Below, piece after piece: positions 27,301-35,281 of a DNA stretch of 64,000 bases. Within the stretch, counting starts at the first letter, position 1, and the number at the start of each line of letters is the position of its first letter. The translations under genes were made by a program, and so were the position numbers. Below the pieces are notes generated by a model. The model did no database searches. It was not told the origin of the DNA and saw only the letters and a program-made list of their open reading frames with translations. The DNA is taken from contig NZ_JAHHQJ010000008.1 of assembly GCF_020026455.1 (NCBI RefSeq), positions 56,341 to 120,340 on the forward strand, written 5' to 3'. Origin of the DNA: Alistipes sp. Its GTDB lineage: Bacteria; Bacteroidota; Bacteroidia; Bacteroidales; Rikenellaceae.

Positions 27301-28662
27301 TCGCTAGGATTTGTGCCGATGGCCATCGCCACTACGGCCGGAGCCGAGGTGCAGCGCCCCCTGGCAACAGTTGTCATCGGCGGACTCATCGTGTCGACGC
27401 TCCTCGCCCTGTTTGTGGTTCCCGTATTCTACAAACTCGTGGCAACGACCGCCCTGGCGACCCGCCGGCCGGCAATCCGCCGACTCTTCCCCTTCCTGCT
27501 CCCGCTCCTGCTGGTTGCCGTCCCCGCAAACAGCCGGGCGCAGCAGGCCGTGACGCTCGACCAGACCATCGCCCTGGCCCTCGACAACCACCCCCGGCTC
27601 AAGGCCGCCGAGGCTTCGGTCGAACGGACCAGAGCCATGCGCGGGGAGTCGTGGGAACTGGGCCCGACGTCGATCGACTACTCCTTCGGACAGCTCAACG
27701 GCACGCAGCGCAACGACCGGGAGATCAGCATCACACAATCCTTCGGGTCGCTGCTGACCCCCTTCTACAAGAATGCGCTCGTCCGACGCGAGACCGAGAC
27801 CGGAGTTCTCTACGGGGAGCTCGTCCGGCGCGAGATCGTCGCCGAGGTCAAACGGGCCTGGTCCTACTACCTCTACACCCGGGAGCTTTGCGATCTCTAT
27901 GCCGATCAGAACGCCCTGGCCTCGGAACTTGCACGGACCAGTAAAATCCGCTACGAACAGGGCGACATCACCCGCCTGGAGCAGAGCATGACAAAGACCA
28001 TGGCCAACGAGATGCGCAACAAGCTCTTCCAGGCACAGGAGGAGCACAAGATTGCCTCGGCCCGCTTACAGTGGGCATGCTATGCCGACGCTCCGCTCAT
28101 CCCGGCGGACAGCACGCTGGTGCGTTTCGCCCTGCCGGATACGGCCACGGCCGGGGCCGAACTCCATCGGGACTACTTCGAGTCCCAGGTCCGGGAGGCG
28201 GAGGCCCGCACCAGGGTGGAGAAGAGCCGCTTCTTCCCGGAGCTGTCCTTCGGCTTCCAGCGCCAGAACATCCTGCCCGACAAAGGTCTGAACGCCTATG
28301 TCGTCGGCGCCTCCTTCCCGATTTTCTTCAACACGCAGCGCAGCCGGATCCGCCAGACCAAGGCCGATGTCCGCATAGCCCGCAACCAGGCCCAAATCCA
28401 CCTGCGAACATTGAACAACCGGGTGACGGAACTGGAGGCCAACCTCCGCCAATACGGCGAGCGGCTGCGCTACTACACCCAAGCCGCACTTCCGGAGGCC
28501 GAGGCGCTGATGCGCGCGGCAAAACTCCAGTTGGCCCACAGCGAAACCAGCATCGCGGAGTACATCATGAGCATGAACACGGCTCTTGAAATCCGTCGCG
28601 CCTATGTCGAAACCCTCAACCAATACAACATCGCCATCCTCGAATACGAACTATACCGATAA
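24346..28662 (+). CDS. CusA/CzcA-type heavy-metal RND pump fused to a TolC-like outer-membrane factor
   Basis: 1438 residues from the ATG at 24346; a longer frame upstream has no membrane start. Residues 1 to about 1045 are an HME-family RND transporter: MFQAIVRFAVTKKLFIGIT opening, PDITNNQVQIVTVSP, LGAIDFGIVVDGSIVIVEG in TM4 and a second half with TLDEGDFAMQM. The pump is followed by RRLFPFLLPLLLVAVPANSRA, which looks like an internal signal peptide, and from residue 1066 by a TolC-type domain (VTLDQTIALALDNHPRLKAAEASVER, two coiled-coil halves). RND-OMF fusions of this length are known in Bacteroidetes. The two parts belong in different membranes, so cleavage at the internal signal is plausible. 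Expected to export monovalent or divalent metal ions such as Cu or Zn with the adaptor encoded next; substrate is inferred from family only. Confidence 0.88.
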   Translation: MFQAIVRFAVTKKLFIGITTLFLLAGGIYSMLTLPVDAVPDITNNQVQIVTVSPTLAPQEVEQLITFPIEVAMSNIMNVTEIRSVSRFGLSVVTVVFKESVPVLDARQLINEQIQTVAGEIPQELGTPEMMPITTGLGEIYQYTLEVAPGYEGQYDPMELRTIQDWIVKRQLSGIPGIVEINSFGGYLKQYEVAVDPDALYSLNITIGDVFEALSRNNQNTGGSYIEKADRAYYIRSEGMISSLEDIGNIVVTNRGGIPIHISDVGSVRFGSAKRFGAMTRDGKGECVGGIAMMLKGANANAVTEELEARVAKIQKMLPEGVSISPYLNRSELVSRNIATVIRNLVEGAIIVFLVLIVFLGNLRAGLIVASVIPLAMLFAFILMRVFGVSANLMSLGAIDFGIVVDGSIVIVEGILAYLYSRENYGKRLSHAQMDEQIIAGAGKVVRSATFAVIIILIVFFPILTLTGIEGKYFTPMAKTLVFCIIGSLFLSLTYVPMMSSLFLNHRISARPTFADRFFERLNRIYQKALAGCLRFGWTTLGVSVAAFIGSLMLFTRLGAEFIPTLDEGDFAMQMTLPAGSSLTQSIALSEKAEKTLMDNFPEIKHVVAKIGTAEVPTDPMAVEDADIMIVMKPFEEWTSASSRAEMVERMKAALDSISGAEFNFSQPIQLRFNELMTGAKADIAIKLYGEDMDELYAKAREAAKYVEQVPGAADVLVEQAMGLPQLVVNYNRSKIARYGINIEELNGIIRSAYAGETAGTVFENERRFDLVVRLDQQKVADLNLDRLFIRTAEGIQLPVSEVASIDLVNGPLQINRDATKRRVVIGVNVRDADIQQVVSEIRRTLEQHVALPSGYYFEYGGQFENLQNAIRTLLVVIPVALLLILLLLFFAFKSMTYTLAVFSTVPLSLIGGVLALWLRGLPFSISAGVGFIALFGVAVLNGILMINHFNDLRDMNKYHLSTRRIIMRGASHLLRPVFLTGLVASLGFVPMAIATTAGAEVQRPLATVVIGGLIVSTLLALFVVPVFYKLVATTALATRRPAIRRLFPFLLPLLLVAVPANSRAQQAVTLDQTIALALDNHPRLKAAEASVERTRAMRGESWELGPTSIDYSFGQLNGTQRNDREISITQSFGSLLTPFYKNALVRRETETGVLYGELVRREIVAEVKRAWSYYLYTRELCDLYADQNALASELARTSKIRYEQGDITRLEQSMTKTMANEMRNKLFQAQEEHKIASARLQWACYADAPLIPADSTLVRFALPDTATAGAELHRDYFESQVREAEARTRVEKSRFFPELSFGFQRQNILPDKGLNAYVVGASFPIFFNTQRSRIRQTKADVRIARNQAQIHLRTLNNRVTELEANLRQYGERLRYYTQAALPEAEALMRAAKLQLAHSETSIAEYIMSMNTALEIRRAYVETLNQYNIAILEYELYR

Positions 28663-28673
28663 ATCCTTTTGTC

Positions 28674-29582
28674 ATGAAAAAAATACTCATCCCGTGCGTC
28701 GCTCTCCTGTGCGCCTGCTCCAATCCGAAAACTCCGCCCTCTTCGGCTCCGTCGACACCCTCCGGAACCGAACAGAGCGCACCCGCCGACACGGACAAGG
28801 CCTCCTTGCCGGCTTCGCAAGCCGATGAGGCGTCGGGCGCTACGGCCGTGCCCAACCGCACCACCTTCAACGGGGTTCTTGTCACATCGCCCCAGCACCA
28901 TGCCACCGTGACCCTGACCCTGGGAGGCTCGATCCGCAGCACCTCGCTGCTGCCGGGCGCCCGCGTGGAACAGGGCGCCGTGCTGGCCACACTCGAGAAT
29001 CCCGACTTCATCACCCTGCAACAGACCTATCTGGACGCCCACGCCCAACACGAGTACCTGCTGTCCGAATTCCGGCGTCAGCAGGCCCTGTCCCGCGAGG
29101 AGGCCTCGTCGCACAAGCGCTTTCAGCAAAGCAAGGCGGAATACCTGTCCATGCGCAGCCGTATGGATGCGGCAGCCGCCCAGCTCGACCTGCTGGGGGT
29201 CGACACGTCACGCCTGCTCACCGAAGGCATCGTCCCCTGCCTCGCCATCAAGGCCCCGATCAGCGGCTATGTCGCCGACGTAAGGATGAACCTCGGGAAA
29301 CACTTCAGCCCGGGGGAGCCTTTCTGCGAAATCGTGAATAAAAGCGCCCTGATGCTACGCCTGACGGCCTACGAAAAGGACCTGCCCCACCTGCAGGTCG
29401 GCGACAGCGTCGAGTTCTCAGTCAACGGACTCAGCGGCGAGCGTTTCCAGGGCACCGTTGCGACAATCGGCCAACAGGTCAACAGCGAGAACCGCTCGAT
29501 CGAGGTCTATGTCCGCATCGCGAAGCAGAATCCGCAGTTTCGCCCCGGAATGTATGCAACAGCCCGGATATTGCGCAAATAA
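28674..29582 (+). CDS. RND efflux periplasmic adaptor (membrane fusion) lipoprotein
   Basis: 302 residues. Lipobox LLCAC at 11-15, followed by a Ser/Pro/Thr/Ala-rich linker to about residue 60. The adaptor layout follows: a first lipoyl half-motif (TLTLGGSIRSTSLLPGARVEQGAVLATLENPDF), a helical hairpin about 115-180, the second half-motif (APISGYVADVRMNLGKHFSPGEPF), and a beta-barrel domain (LRLTAYEKDLPHLQVGDSVEF). This is the MFP/CusB-like partner linking the RND pump to the outer-membrane channel. It starts 11 bases after the pump gene. No His-rich metal-binding tail is present. Confidence 0.88.
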   Translation: MKKILIPCVALLCACSNPKTPPSSAPSTPSGTEQSAPADTDKASLPASQADEASGATAVPNRTTFNGVLVTSPQHHATVTLTLGGSIRSTSLLPGARVEQGAVLATLENPDFITLQQTYLDAHAQHEYLLSEFRRQQALSREEASSHKRFQQSKAEYLSMRSRMDAAAAQLDLLGVDTSRLLTEGIVPCLAIKAPISGYVADVRMNLGKHFSPGEPFCEIVNKSALMLRLTAYEKDLPHLQVGDSVEFSVNGLSGERFQGTVATIGQQVNSENRSIEVYVRIAKQNPQFRPGMYATARILRK

Positions 29583-29585
29583 TAT

Positions 29586-29593
29586 TATTTTTG
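29586..29593 (+). promoter_or_regulatory. Possible -7 box immediately before the histidine kinase gene
   Basis: TATTTTTG fits TAnnTTTG perfectly but ends only four bases before the ATG at 29598, so a transcript from it would be leaderless or nearly so. It may be fortuitous, with the kinase gene read from the pump promoter. Confidence 0.4.
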
Positions 29594-29597
29594 CAGC

Positions 29598-30680
29598 ATG
29601 AAGGCATACCGCTCGTTCAGGGACAAATATCTGCTATCCACGCTGATCATTTCGGCCGTGGTTGCCGTCCTCACCCATTTCCCCGAGGTGCTGTCGCTCT
29701 CCGACCACTTCGAGCAGCACGCGCTGTTCCCCGGAATCAACCCTGTGGACGTCCTGAACGAAATTCTGTTCACGTTCCTTTCGCTGCTCTTCCTGTTCTG
29801 GATCAACGCCCGCATTTTCCGCTTCGGGACCTCGCTGGTCCGCGTCACAAAGGGCAAAATCACCCTTTCGTTCCTGCTGACCTGGGCGTTCAGCAGCCTG
29901 CTGGGCCAGCTCTTCGTGTGGCTCCACCACCGGTTCGACATTCCGGCCATCGACGCCATGGTCCACCACTACCTGCATCCGCTGCGTGACCTGATCATCG
30001 CCGGCATCATCGCCGGGAGCAATCAGATCATTCACCTGATCCACCGACAGCAGTGTATGGTTGTCGAAAACGAGGAACTGCATACGGAGAGCGTGCGGCA
30101 TCAGTACGAGTCGCTGAAAAACCAGTTGAATCCGCACATGCTCTTCAATTCGCTCAACACGCTCCAGTCGCTGATCCGCGAATCGCCGCCCAAGGCCCTC
30201 GAATACACGCAGGAGCTCTCGCGCGTCCTCCGCTACTCGCTGCAGGACAACGACCAACAGAGCGTGACGCTGGCCGAGGAGATGCAGCGCAGCGAAGCCT
30301 ACATGTTCCTGATGAAGATGCGCTATGAGGAGAATCTCGTCTTTGACATTGATATCGACGCGGCCCTGTCGGGGCTCCACCTGCCTCCGATGTCGGTCCA
30401 GCTGCTGATCGAGAACGCCATCAAGCACAACGAGATCAGCAACCGCAATCCGCTGACGATATCCATCCGCAGCGAATCGGGTCCGTCGCTCGTCGTCCGC
30501 AACCGCATACAGGCCAAACGTCAGGCATCGCCCGGTCCCGGCATCGGTCTGGACAATTTGGCCAAACGCTACCGCCTGCTGTGGCAGCAGGAGATCCAGA
30601 TCTCGACCGACGAGGAGATGTTCTGCGTCCGGATTCCGCTTCACCAACCCGACAACGCCCATGAAAGCACTCATCATTGA
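29598..30680 (+). CDS. LytS-type sensor histidine kinase
   Basis: 360 residues. Four hydrophobic segments occupy about 12-150 (YLLSTLIISAVVAVLTHF, NEILFTFLSLLFLFWI, LSFLLTWAFSSLLGQLFVW, LRDLIIAGIIAGSNQIIHL). A short linker helix leads to the His_kinase domain with the phospho-acceptor His180 in LKNQLNPHMLFNSLNTLQ, and an ATPase-like domain with LPPMSVQLLIENAIKHNE and PGPGIGLDNLAKRY. This class pairs with LytTR regulators, and the next gene is one. The two reading frames overlap by 20 bases. The signal is unknown; being directly downstream of a metal-type efflux pump suggests envelope or metal sensing, but that is inference. Confidence 0.92.
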   Translation: MKAYRSFRDKYLLSTLIISAVVAVLTHFPEVLSLSDHFEQHALFPGINPVDVLNEILFTFLSLLFLFWINARIFRFGTSLVRVTKGKITLSFLLTWAFSSLLGQLFVWLHHRFDIPAIDAMVHHYLHPLRDLIIAGIIAGSNQIIHLIHRQQCMVVENEELHTESVRHQYESLKNQLNPHMLFNSLNTLQSLIRESPPKALEYTQELSRVLRYSLQDNDQQSVTLAEEMQRSEAYMFLMKMRYEENLVFDIDIDAALSGLHLPPMSVQLLIENAIKHNEISNRNPLTISIRSESGPSLVVRNRIQAKRQASPGPGIGLDNLAKRYRLLWQQEIQISTDEEMFCVRIPLHQPDNAHESTHH

Positions 30681-31425
30681 AGACGAAAAGGCTGCCGTAC
30701 GTAACCTGAAGGCCCTGCTGAAGGAGGTCAGCCCCTCAACGGAGGTCATCGACGTGATCGACAGCGTCCGTGACGCCGTCGCCTGGTTCGGGACCCATCA
30801 GCGTCCGGACCTTGTCTTTCTGGATATCCATCTGGCCGACGGCTCCTCGTTCGAGATCTTCGACCATGTGCGGATTCCCGCCCCGGTCATCTTCACCACG
30901 GCCTACGACGAGTATGCGCTCAAGGCCTTCAAGGTCAACAGCATCGACTACCTGCTCAAGCCGATCGGAGCCGCCGATCTGCGCCAGGCGCTCGCCAAGT
31001 TCGAGGAGCTGCACAAGGCTTCGGATCCCGGGGAGTCGCTGGCCTCGCTCGTGCGGAGCATGCAACGGCACGAGCGCTTCAAGACCCATTTTCTGATTCC
31101 GTACAAGGGCGACAAGCTGATCCCGCTGGCTGTCAGCCAAGTGCAGTATTTCTGTATTGCCGACGGGACCACCAGAGCGGTGATCAGCGCCAGCGAATCG
31201 TATGTTCTTCCACACACGCTCGACGAACTGGCAGAGCGTATCGACCCCGATCAGTTTTTCCGGGCCAATCGCCAATACCTCATTTCGCGCCATGCCGTGC
31301 GGGATATAGACCTGTGGTTCAACAACCGCCTGTCGATCAACCTCCGGGTTCCGACCGAGGGGAAGATCCTCGTCAGCAAACTCCGCGTCAATGACTTCAA
31401 GACCTGGTTTGCGGGGTATAAATAG
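30661..31425 (+). CDS. LytTR-family response regulator
   Basis: 254 residues. Receiver domain 1-120 with acidic pocket IIEDEKA (residues 5-11), phospho-acceptor Asp55 in DLVFLDIHL, and LLKP near 105. The LytTR DNA-binding domain is about 150-250 (FLIPYKGDKLIPLAVSQVQYF, then FRANRQYLISRHAVRDI). It overlaps the kinase gene by 20 bases, so the two are probably translated together. Target promoters cannot be named; the pump promoter with its palindrome at 24286-24309 is one candidate. Confidence 0.93.
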   Translation: MKALIIEDEKAAVRNLKALLKEVSPSTEVIDVIDSVRDAVAWFGTHQRPDLVFLDIHLADGSSFEIFDHVRIPAPVIFTTAYDEYALKAFKVNSIDYLLKPIGAADLRQALAKFEELHKASDPGESLASLVRSMQRHERFKTHFLIPYKGDKLIPLAVSQVQYFCIADGTTRAVISASESYVLPHTLDELAERIDPDQFFRANRQYLISRHAVRDIDLWFNNRLSINLRVPTEGKILVSKLRVNDFKTWFAGYK

Positions 31426-31639
31426 CAATCCATAGCCGCCGGGCAACGGGGAGCCGGGGCGGCCCGGGCAGGCGACGACAGGAAGCCCGAGAGTAGACGG
31501 CGGCCGGAGACAGACAGCGGCGACGAGGAGCCCGGGAGGAGGACGACGACGGGGAGCCGGCGGGAAGCAAAGCCCCAAAATCGGGAACACATCATCTCCA
31601 AAGCGAAAAAACAGACGATTTTACATCCAGTAATGAACA
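31426..31639. other. GC-rich, purine-rich spacer
   Basis: Between the regulator gene and the AraC-gene promoter, the sequence from about 31435 to 31565 is a low-complexity mix of CGG, GGAG and GACGA words with weak internal repetition (GGGAGCCGG twice). A 6-bp GCCGCC/GGCGGC hairpin lies at 31435-31463. No gene is supported. Confidence 0.5.
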
Positions 31640-31668
31640 TTGTCGTAGCCCCAAAAATTATATTTTTG
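31640..31668 (+). promoter_or_regulatory. Promoter of the AraC-type regulator gene
   Basis: TTG at 31640-31642 and TATTTTTG at 31661-31668 with 18 bases between. The predicted start is near 31675, giving a leader of about 37 bases. Confidence 0.7.
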
Positions 31669-31711
31669 CATGGCGTAAATAAATAATACAACTCTCATTC
31701 GGTCTCTGTTT

Positions 31712-32590
31712 ATGTATGATTTCTGCGATTTACAATACACCGACGAACATCAGAATTGCATCTACTACACCAACGCGACACCCCAAAACCTGCTCACCAG
31801 GACACTGCGCAAAGGCGCATACATGACTCTCAAGGAAAACGACACGAACACACTGATCTTCATCCTCGAGGGAAGCATCACCTCCGACATCGCCCGCTAC
31901 AAGAACGTGACGGTCAACGAAGGCGAATTTATCTTTGCCGAAAACGGAAACGAAATGCTCATCAAGGCCTTGGCCGACTCCACCATCATATGGGCCGGAG
32001 TGAAGGGACAGATGAGTCTCTGCAACGAATACTCCTTCAAGGATTTGATGGCCTACTACAAGAAGAACAAACGCCGTCTGGGCAAAGAGACCGAACCGTT
32101 CAAACTGCCCATCAACCACATCCTCCGCAAGGAACTGGAGAGCACCTGCGACACCCTCAACAAGGGAATGCTGTGCGCCCACTACCAGAAACTGAAGATC
32201 AACATCCTGCTGATGCTCCTCAGGGCCTTCTACACCAAGGACGACCTGGTGCGGCTCTTCCGCCCCATCCTCAACGAAGACAACGAATTCAAACACGCGG
32301 TGCAGGCGGCCTACAACGACCAGCTCAATGTGCAGGAGCTCATGACGGCACTCAACCTGTCGGAGAGCACCTTCAACCGCAAGTTCACCAAGGTCTTCGG
32401 CATGACGGCCGGCAAATACATCACCCGGCGCAAAAAAGACCAGGTGCTGCGCTACCTGCTCTTCTCCGACTTATCGGAGAAGGAGATTTCCGAGAAATTC
32501 AAATTCACACCCGGCTACATCGTGAAATTCAGCAAAAACCACTTCGGGAAAACACCCTCGGAGCTCCGGGCCGAACACGAAACGGAGTAG
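31712..32590 (+). CDS. AraC-family transcriptional regulator
   Basis: 292 residues. Residues 1-110 look like a cupin-type sensor region (NTLIFILEGSITSDIARYK, NEGEFIFAENGNEMLIKAL). The C-terminal AraC domain at about 190-288 has two helix-turn-helix motifs (LNVQELMTALNLSESTFNRKFTKVFG and LSEKEISEKFKFTPGYIVKFSKNHFG). It stands alone, with its own promoter and a strong terminator, directly in front of the long fimbrial locus. AraC-type regulators of this build often precede fimbrillin clusters in Bacteroidetes, so it is the likely activator of that locus. Confidence 0.88.
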   Translation: MYDFCDLQYTDEHQNCIYYTNATPQNLLTRTLRKGAYMTLKENDTNTLIFILEGSITSDIARYKNVTVNEGEFIFAENGNEMLIKALADSTIIWAGVKGQMSLCNEYSFKDLMAYYKKNKRRLGKETEPFKLPINHILRKELESTCDTLNKGMLCAHYQKLKINILLMLLRAFYTKDDLVRLFRPILNEDNEFKHAVQAAYNDQLNVQELMTALNLSESTFNRKFTKVFGMTAGKYITRRKKDQVLRYLLFSDLSEKEISEKFKFTPGYIVKFSKNHFGKTPSELRAEHETE

Positions 32591-32614
32591 CCGAAGAAAA
32601 GAGCCGAAAACAGG

Positions 32615-32655
32615 ACGCACGGTTGCAAACAAAAGTTTGCAACCGTGCGTTTTTT
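32615..32655 (+). terminator. Intrinsic terminator of the AraC gene
   Basis: Perfect 16-bp arms (ACGCACGGTTGCAAAC at 32615-32630 and its complement at 32635-32650), loop AAAA, followed by six T. Confidence 0.93.
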
Positions 32656-32739
32656 CGCGCAGACGCCCTTTCGGTATTTCATCCGCCAATACGGAATTAC
32701 AGACCTGAAAATCAGAAAAATAAAACAGCACCAAAGCGA

Positions 32740-32850
32740 CCAGTCACCCGGTTCGGGCCCCGGATGGGAGGGTGACTGGAAATGATAACTTCCTGACTGA
32801 AAATGACAAGGCAAGTGTTCGGCCCGAATGCATTACATTCCGTAAATTTG
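32740..32850 (+). promoter_or_regulatory. Promoter region of fimbrial locus 2 with upstream inverted repeat
   Basis: TAAATTTG at 32843-32850 is a perfect -7 box, giving a start near 32857 and an 80-base leader to the DUF3575 gene. Upstream, CCAGTCACCC (32740-32749) and GGGTGACTGG (32770-32779) form a perfect 10-bp inverted repeat with a 20-base gap, centred about 90 bases before the box. It could be an operator, for example for the adjacent AraC protein, or an RNA hairpin. No clear -33 TTG was found. Confidence 0.6.
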
Positions 32851-32938
32851 CGCCCGGAAACCAACGAAATCGGATAGTCGAAGGGGCAATCGTCCCACCC
32901 ACCGGAGCCAACGGCCGATTTCGGACAGCTCATCGCGC

Positions 32939-33472
32939 ATGAAAAAATATGTAATATTGCTACTTACCCTCCTCGGCCTGGGACAGGCTGCCTCGGCGCA
33001 AAAGATCGCCGTGAAGACCAATGCCCTCTATTGGCTGACGACCACCATCAACGGCGGTGCGGAGATTGCCCTCCGTCCGCATTCGACCCTCGATTTGTCG
33101 GGCGCCTACAATCCGTGGAACTTCAGCGGTGGCGAAAAGATTCATTTCTGGCTCGCACAACCCGAATACCGCTATTGGTTCTGCGAGAAATTCGAGGGCC
33201 ACTTCATGGGGATTCACGCCCATGGCGGACAATTCTTCGCAGCACTCGACGACAAGCGTTACGACGGTAATTTCGTGGGCGGAGGCCTCTCCTACGGCTT
33301 CGACTGGATTCTATCCCCGCACTGGAACATCGAGACCACCATCGGTGTGGGCTACGCCTACATCTGGTACAAGGAGGGGCCCTGGCTGCCCTGCATCAAG
33401 TGTCAGGAGAACAAGTACAAGCATTACATCGGCCCCACGAAGATCGGTGTGACATTCACTTACCTATTTTAG
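32939..33472 (+). CDS. DUF3575 protein, first gene of fimbrial locus 2
   Basis: 177 residues with a signal peptide ending ASAQ (21). The mature part is a DUF3575 domain: KTNALYWLTTTINGGAEIAL, then WFCEKFEGHFMGIHAHGGQF, GGGLSYGFDWILSPHWNIE and a final GPTKIGVTFTYLF. Proteins of this family open many fimbrial clusters and are predicted outer-membrane barrels; the exact job is not known to me. Here, unlike the first locus, the domain stands alone without the OmpA-like part, which is carried instead by the next gene. Confidence 0.85.
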   Translation: MKKYVILLLTLLGLGQAASAQKIAVKTNALYWLTTTINGGAEIALRPHSTLDLSGAYNPWNFSGGEKIHFWLAQPEYRYWFCEKFEGHFMGIHAHGGQFFAALDDKRYDGNFVGGGLSYGFDWILSPHWNIETTIGVGYAYIWYKEGPWLPCIKCQENKYKHYIGPTKIGVTFTYLF

Positions 33473-33478
33473 GACGAC

Positions 33479-35281
33479 ATGAAGAGTTGGATTTACAATA
33501 TCGGAATTTGCGTGACGGCAACCGCCCTGATCACGGGCTGCGCCGCAGAGAAAAAGACTCCGCAACGCGTCAGCGTCACCCCGTCGCCCTGCGTGGTCAC
33601 ACCCGACGAACACAACCGCGTCACACTCGACATGACGATGCACGTGCCGGCAAACTATCTCTCCACGCGCTGCCGGCTGGTGATGACGCCCCACTTGCTG
33701 GTGGACGACTCGCTGCGCTGCGCCTACACCCCCTCGATGCTCGATGCCCCCATATTCGACAGGAAGATGGAGCGTCGCAAACGTCTGGAGGGCTATCAGG
33801 ACCCCTATGCCGGTCGCACGGTGAAGATGGACAAGGTGCGAAAAGCCTATGACCTGCCCTACAACGAGACGATAACCCTCCCCGAGGATGTCGACGAGGG
33901 CCGCATCGTGGCGGTGGTCGAGGCCAACGGCTGCGGACGCTGCCGCACGATGGACACCGTAACGGTGGCTTCGGTGACCAATCCCGTGACCCTGATCCCC
34001 GAGGCCAAGGAGGCAATGCACCTCGACTGGATCGAGCCCGAATTCGTCATCCGGCCCAAGGTCGTGGAGGGCAGGGGCGTGGCACGCCTGCAATTCGCCA
34101 TCAACAGCTACGGCATTGACCTCGAAATGGGCGACAACCGTTCGGAACTGGAACAGATGACCCGCACCCTCGCCCCCATTCTGGAGGATTCGCTGGCGAC
34201 GCTCTCCTCGCTGAAGATCATAGGCATGGCCTCGGCCGACGGACGGCTCGCCACCAACTCCCGGCTGGCACACCAGCGTGCCGAAGCGGCGGCAAAGTGG
34301 CTGACCGCACAGCTCGACCCCTCGCAGCAGACCCTGCACGGAATCAGCATCGGCAGCCGTCCCGAGGGCTGGCAGCCGGTCGTTGATGCCATGATCCAGG
34401 CCCAGGACAGGGACACGGCCGCCGTGTTGGGAGTGCTCCGCAAGTATGCCGACCGCGACGACGACGTGCAGGAGTACTTCATCCGCCGGCTGCCCTGCTG
34501 GCCGAAAATCAGAAACCGCTATCTGCAAAAAGACCGCAAGGTCGAGTACCTCTATACTTACCATATAAAGAGCTTCACCACCGACGAGGAGCTCAGGGCG
34601 ATGTACTCCAGACGTCCCGATGCCTTCAACGAGGAGGAACTGCTGCGTGTCGCCACGCTCGCCCAAAGCCCCGAAGAGAAGAAGGAGGTCTACCATACGC
34701 TGCTCCACTACTTCCCCTCGTCGCAGGTGGCGGCCAACAATCTGGCGGTGCTCTACCTCCGCGAGGGCAAGACCGAGGAGGCTCAACGCATCGTCGCCAT
34801 CCCCGAATCCTGCTCCGAGGAGATGCTCAACACGCTGGCCGTAAGCTATGTCTACACCAACGACTACGAAAAGGCCGTGGAGCTGCTGCAGGAGATCGAC
34901 TCCCCGCAGGCACGCTATAATCTGGGTATCATCCGCGCCAAGCAGCGCCAATTGACCGAAGCGCACGAGCTGATGCAGCCGTTCCGCGACCTCAACAGCG
35001 CCATCTGCGCATTGAGTGTCAATCGGACGGAGGAAGCCGACGGGATCATGCGTCAGATTGACGACGAGCGTCCCGTGGCCGAGTATGTGAGGGCCCTCAT
35101 TGCCGCCCGCCAAGGCGACGGGAAGGCCGTCATGCGCCACCTCGCCCCCGCCTGCCGTGAGGAGCAACTCCGCAAGAGAGCCGCCAACGAGGGGGTCTTC
35201 CTCCCCTACCACGAACTGGAGGAGTTCCGCAGCATCCTGGCTCCGGAAGCGGAGGATTTACAAACTGAGTTGCGAAAATGA
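33479..35281 (+). CDS. DUF3868-type lipoprotein with OmpA-like and TPR regions
   Basis: 600 residues. Lipobox LITGC at 17-21. Residues about 30-180 resemble DUF3868 (VTLDMTMHVPANYLS, PLLVDDSL-type region, then YDLPYNETITLPED). An OmpA-like part at about 200-320 includes INSYGIDLEMGDNRSE and IIGMASADGRLATNSRLAHQRAEA. From about 400 to 560 are TPR-like helices (YFPSSQVAANNLAVLYLREG, TLAVSYVYTNDYEKAVELL, ARYNLGIIRAKQRQ). DUF3868 proteins are frequent second genes of fimbrial clusters and may help assemble or anchor pili through peptidoglycan contact. The start lies six bases after the previous stop, and its last four bases overlap the anchor gene. Confidence 0.83.
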   Translation: MKSWIYNIGICVTATALITGCAAEKKTPQRVSVTPSPCVVTPDEHNRVTLDMTMHVPANYLSTRCRLVMTPHLLVDDSLRCAYTPSMLDAPIFDRKMERRKRLEGYQDPYAGRTVKMDKVRKAYDLPYNETITLPEDVDEGRIVAVVEANGCGRCRTMDTVTVASVTNPVTLIPEAKEAMHLDWIEPEFVIRPKVVEGRGVARLQFAINSYGIDLEMGDNRSELEQMTRTLAPILEDSLATLSSLKIIGMASADGRLATNSRLAHQRAEAAAKWLTAQLDPSQQTLHGISIGSRPEGWQPVVDAMIQAQDRDTAAVLGVLRKYADRDDDVQEYFIRRLPCWPKIRNRYLQKDRKVEYLYTYHIKSFTTDEELRAMYSRRPDAFNEEELLRVATLAQSPEEKKEVYHTLLHYFPSSQVAANNLAVLYLREGKTEEAQRIVAIPESCSEEMLNTLAVSYVYTNDYEKAVELLQEIDSPQARYNLGIIRAKQRQLTEAHELMQPFRDLNSAICALSVNRTEEADGIMRQIDDERPVAEYVRALIAARQGDGKAVMRHLAPACREEQLRKRAANEGVFLPYHELEEFRSILAPEAEDLQTELRK

